Assembly (NCBI GenBank): GCA_024809215.1
Contig: JANUBW010000001.1
Span: 2,522,841 to 2,586,840 of the forward strand
From: Niastella sp. OAS944
Lineage (GTDB): Bacteria > Bacteroidota > Bacteroidia > Chitinophagales > Chitinophagaceae
Reading direction: 5' to 3'
Length of the DNA: 64,000 nt
Position numbers and translations under genes: made by a program. The notes beneath the pieces are model-generated. The model was not told where the DNA came from and made no database searches. It saw nothing but the letters and a program-made list of their open reading frames with translations. Below are positions 61,059 to 64,000 of this stretch, in pieces. Numbering within the stretch: the first letter of the stretch is position 1; the number at the start of each line of letters is the position of its first letter.

Positions 61059-62232
61059 ATTCTGCATTGATGTCGTCGAGGTCGAAGATAAGGCCGAAAC
61101 GCAGGGTATTAGACAATGGGTTGCGGTTTACACCTGAACCTGAAGGAACCAGGTAAGAGAAATTCAAACCAAACACATTGTATTTAACACCTAAACCAGC
61201 GGTAAAATATTTACGGTTGCCTTTGTCTTTGTTCTCATAAAAATAACCGGCGCGGAAGAAGAACTGGTCCATATAATTATATTCAGCGCCTAAAGAAAAC
61301 TGAAATTCTTTCAACTCTTCTTTGAAACCGCCGGGGGCATCATTAAATGAGCTGAACCAGCTGCCTACTACTGATTTGTTTCTATACTCAGCAACCTGCG
61401 CATTTGAAACTGCAGTATCGCCCTCTACAAAATTAGGTGGTGTAGGCACCAGCAATTTATGAATATCGAGGCCAAAGGTTAATTTGTTGGTTTCGTCAAA
61501 CGCTTTAGTGTAAGTAGTACCCAAACCTAAGTTAGCTGGGATATAATCCTTTTGAGTTGCATCGTTGGTATAACCGATCTTTCCGCCCAGATTGGTAACG
61601 GCCGCACCAAAATTCCAGCCTTCGCCCATTTCGTTCTGTCCGGTATAGAAGAAAGAAATGTCGCCGGCAAAGGTAGAACCGGGTTTGTAAGCGGTACCCG
61701 TTGTAGCCAGGCTACCAGCGAGGTTTGAGCGAATATAACGCAAAGCTATACCCAAACCGATCTTGTCGCTCAACTTGCGGCTATAACCGAAGTCAACACC
61801 AAATTCGCGGGGACGGCCCGAACCCAGATCAAGACCACCCTGATCGGTAAATTGAATGTTACCCAGGCTGAAATAGCGAACTGAACCGCCGATGGCAGAT
61901 TCCTCATCTAATTTATAATATCCGCTTAATCCTAATAAATAAACATCATTTAATCCCAGGTCTTTTAACCAAGGGGTGTACGTTAGCCCAATGCTAAAGT
62001 TCTTTTGAGCGAACGGCGTTTTAGCCAGGTTCCAAAATGGAGAGCTGGCATCTGGTGATGTAGCCAGTCCTAAATCGCCCATACCACCCGCACGGGCGTC
62101 TGGTGAAATACGTAAGAAAGGTACGGCTGTAGTTACAACGTTAATAGGATTGGCCTGGTCTTGTGCTTGTACAGACTTAGCACCCACCAACAGGAACATA
62201 CCTACAGTTAGTTTAATAAATTTTCGTTTCAT
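61057..62232 (-). CDS. porV: type IX secretion outer membrane protein PorV
   Basis: A 391-residue outer-membrane beta-barrel of the FadL-like PorV family, which shuttles type IX cargo from the translocon to the PorU sortase. Signal peptide MFLLVGAKSVQAQ, then NVVTTAVPFLRISPDARAGGMGDLGLATSPDA, the diagnostic PorV start. The barrel strands continue to a final YNVFGLNFSYLVPSG...LRFGLIFDLDDINAE. It is directly downstream of porU, as in other Bacteroidota. Confidence 0.95.
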   Translation of the reverse strand: MKRKFIKLTVGMFLLVGAKSVQAQDQANPINVVTTAVPFLRISPDARAGGMGDLGLATSPDASSPFWNLAKTPFAQKNFSIGLTYTPWLKDLGLNDVYLLGLSGYYKLDEESAIGGSVRYFSLGNIQFTDQGGLDLGSGRPREFGVDFGYSRKLSDKIGLGIALRYIRSNLAGSLATTGTAYKPGSTFAGDISFFYTGQNEMGEGWNFGAAVTNLGGKIGYTNDATQKDYIPANLGLGTTYTKAFDETNKLTFGLDIHKLLVPTPPNFVEGDTAVSNAQVAEYRNKSVVGSWFSSFNDAPGGFKEELKEFQFSLGAEYNYMDQFFFRAGYFYENKDKGNRKYFTAGLGVKYNVFGLNFSYLVPSGSGVNRNPLSNTLRFGLIFDLDDINAE

Positions 62233-62406
62233 TGTTTGAGTTGTCTTTAAGGATCAATTCCGCTTTCAACATTTTCCTCAATAGCAGTTTGGTAGCATAA
62301 AAATTACCCTTGCTTTTGCATTAAAGCCTGTTGTTGCGGACCATTAAGAATTTTGGGTAAATTTTCCTGTCGATAGATTGGCTAAAATAAGTATTTTCTA
62401 ATTAGA

Positions 62407-64000
62407 CTATAGTATAAACAATTTTTCAAGCTTTTCCGCTGCTTTGCCGTCTGCAGTTTGTACTCTCAGGCGGTAAATATACACTCCCCGGCCGATTTTA
62501 TCACCATAATCATCCCGGGCGTCCCATTCCACGTCACTCGAACGATTTCCAGGCGAAAATATTGTTTTTTTGATCGTTTTTACCAGCTTCCCTGTAATCG
62601 TATATACCTGAATCTGTATAAGTAATTCTTCGCCTGGTCTGCTATGCTCAAACCAAAAGCTGGTGCGGGTTGTAAACGGATTAGGATAATTCAACACGTG
62701 ATCTAGTGAAAAACTTTCCTGTGCTACCACCCTGAAATCGAGGGTGGCCTCCCCCGAATTATTGGCAACATCCCATGCCCTGATGGTAAGGGTATGTGTA
62801 CCGGCTGCCAGTGTGGGCATTTGAAAACGCACCGTTCCCTGGCGATAATTATTCAGGTCGCTCTCATAAAATTCATTCAGCACAAATTCAGTTTTTTGAT
62901 CATTATCAAGTATTGCCACCAGGTTATGCCCAATGCCCGTACCTAAGATATTAATGCCACTTGAATCGGCCAGCTTAACCAGCAACACAGGCCGGTTGTT
63001 GGTAATGCTGCCATTCACAAACTTCTCGTCATTTAAATACGCTTTAATAGATGGACCGAGGGGGTCTACCACACCATTTCCTGAGCCGCCGATAATAATA
63101 TTTTTTAATACCCCGCTGCCGTCTTTGCTGCCGTTATCGGTGTAATAGCTAATTTTTCCATTACCGTATTGATAGCTAATGTCTTTAGGCACTATAAAAC
63201 TAAAATCAAAACGGCCATTGGTTACCGAAGCCTTTCCCTTGAACAGGATATTTTTTTGTACCTGAATGGGAACCACCTGGCTGCCAGGGTCGTTGCCAAG
63301 GGTATTTATGGTTTGCGCTTTGTCGAAAATGGTAGGGTATATGATACCGTTAAAATCATTGAGGGTATTGCCCATTTTGTCCTGCACCGTACCGCTGATG
63401 GTATATTCCGATAAAGCTTTTAAGGTATCGGGTATATTGCTTATCGCCACACCATTTACGGCCGTGGTGGTAACCTGGTAGGCAGGGAAAGCAATACTCA
63501 ATGCCGGATCGCCCAGCAGGGTGAATTTGCGGTTATTTACTACATCGCCTAAAAAATTATAGGTTATGTTCTTGGCCTGGCGCACGGCTTCGCCCAGTGT
63601 GCGGTAGCTGCTGTCGGGCTTTTTTTGAAAAGCCGTTTTCAGGTAATTCTCATTCATTACCCGGTTGCTGAAAGCAAATACCAACCGGGTGGTGGTCATT
63701 AAAGCAATGGCGCCCGTTCTTTCGCGCAACAACAGGTTTTCACCTATTGAGCTTACGAGCGGATTATCGTATGGCGCCACATCGCAGGTAGCGGTTATGA
63801 ACAGGGGCAGTTTATTAGGGTTGTTGAAAGTGTTTATTATGTCCTGGTCAATTACCACTTCTTCGGCCAGGCGGCGGTATCCACCATGACCGGTAAAGTT
63901 CCAAACCAGGGTACCATTATATATTTTATTATTTATAGCCAGGTTTACTATCGGGTAACGACTACCGGCCGAATTGCTTTCCTGCTGAAAAAGATCGAGG
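62407..64000 (-). CDS. porU: type IX secretion sortase PorU, C-terminal part
   Basis: The frame is open from the window edge to the stop at 62407 (531 codons visible); the N-terminal part lies outside. This is a gingipain-like C25 peptidase: catalytic His in NFTGHGGYRRLAEE and catalytic Cys in LFITATCDVAPYDNP. An Ig-like region follows, and a C-terminal sorting-type domain (LNYPNPFTTRTSFWFEH, IGRGVYIYRLRVQT). PorU removes the sorting domain of cargo proteins and attaches them to anionic LPS at the cell surface. It is followed at 174 bases by porV. Confidence 0.95.
   Translation of the reverse strand, partial: LDLFQQESNSAGSRYPIVNLAINNKIYNGTLVWNFTGHGGYRRLAEEVVIDQDIINTFNNPNKLPLFITATCDVAPYDNPLVSSIGENLLLRERTGAIALMTTTRLVFAFSNRVMNENYLKTAFQKKPDSSYRTLGEAVRQAKNITYNFLGDVVNNRKFTLLGDPALSIAFPAYQVTTTAVNGVAISNIPDTLKALSEYTISGTVQDKMGNTLNDFNGIIYPTIFDKAQTINTLGNDPGSQVVPIQVQKNILFKGKASVTNGRFDFSFIVPKDISYQYGNGKISYYTDNGSKDGSGVLKNIIIGGSGNGVVDPLGPSIKAYLNDEKFVNGSITNNRPVLLVKLADSSGINILGTGIGHNLVAILDNDQKTEFVLNEFYESDLNNYRQGTVRFQMPTLAAGTHTLTIRAWDVANNSGEATLDFRVVAQESFSLDHVLNYPNPFTTRTSFWFEHSRPGEELLIQIQVYTITGKLVKTIKKTIFSPGNRSSDVEWDARDDYGDKIGRGVYIYRLRVQTADGKAAEKLEKLFIL

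Overview
The window looks like chromosomal DNA of a Bacteroidota bacterium, most likely family Chitinophagaceae (Niastella/Chitinophaga-like). Supporting points: a short Bacteroidota-type primary sigma factor; a fused ccoNO cytochrome oxidase gene; type IX secretion genes (porU, porV, a PorP/SprF protein and a C-terminal sorting-domain protein); bacillithiol synthase bshA; DUF4292 and START_2 proteins; and several TAnnTTTG -7 elements instead of sigma70-type -10 boxes. No tRNA, rRNA, CRISPR array, phage or transposase was seen.

Layout. 1-5.7 kb: hybrid sensor kinase, peroxiredoxin, DNA polymerase IV, a Crp-type regulator, a DinB-family protein. 5.7-9.6 kb: housekeeping block on the minus strand, rpoD - ffh - rpsP - rimM, with strong hairpin terminators. 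9.9-16 kb: START_2 protein, LptF/G permease, CDF metal exporter, M20 dipeptidase, S4 RNA-binding protein. 16-28.7 kb: a cbb3 oxidase island: small hypothetical gene, a response regulator fused to a Crp/Fnr module, copper ATPase ccoI, ccoS, ccoNO, ccoQ, ccoP, ccoG, ccoH, a SafE-like membrane protein, then a PAS sensor kinase. 28.8-35 kb: trmD, a possible 23-residue hydrophobic peptide gene, a GH31 glycosidase, a LolA-like protein, adenine deaminase. 35-37.2 kb: a decayed carotenoid operon (crtI remnant, crtB and lycopene cyclase each with one in-frame stop, crtZ intact). 37.3-44.3 kb: Crp regulator, a long 21-bp-periodic array, LiaF-like protein, LytS/LytTR pair, two exported proteins. 44.4-64 kb: two M28 peptidases, anmK, upp, PorP/SprF, an SGNH esterase lipoprotein, AAG glycosylase, EI24 protein, RsmI-like methyltransferase, bshA, two tandem EnvC-like proteins with degenerate LytM domains, DUF4292 lipoprotein, dut, ispF, porV and the 3' part of porU.

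Two signals go beyond ordinary annotation. First, three TGAT-N4-ATCA dyads sit before ccoI, before ccoS and before the small hypothetical gene at 16178. Two of them lie at exactly the same distance from their -7 elements. Together with the adjacent REC-Crp/Fnr regulator they suggest a compact regulon that includes one gene of unknown function.

Second, most intergenic gaps carry degenerate tandem arrays of period 7, 8 or 11 bp (with 21- and 34-bp higher orders). The word differs between loci, often the arms are inverted, and at several genes the array begins at the gene's own stop codon and repeats a stop codon in every unit. Because 7 and 8 are not multiples of 3, such arrays place stops in all three frames.
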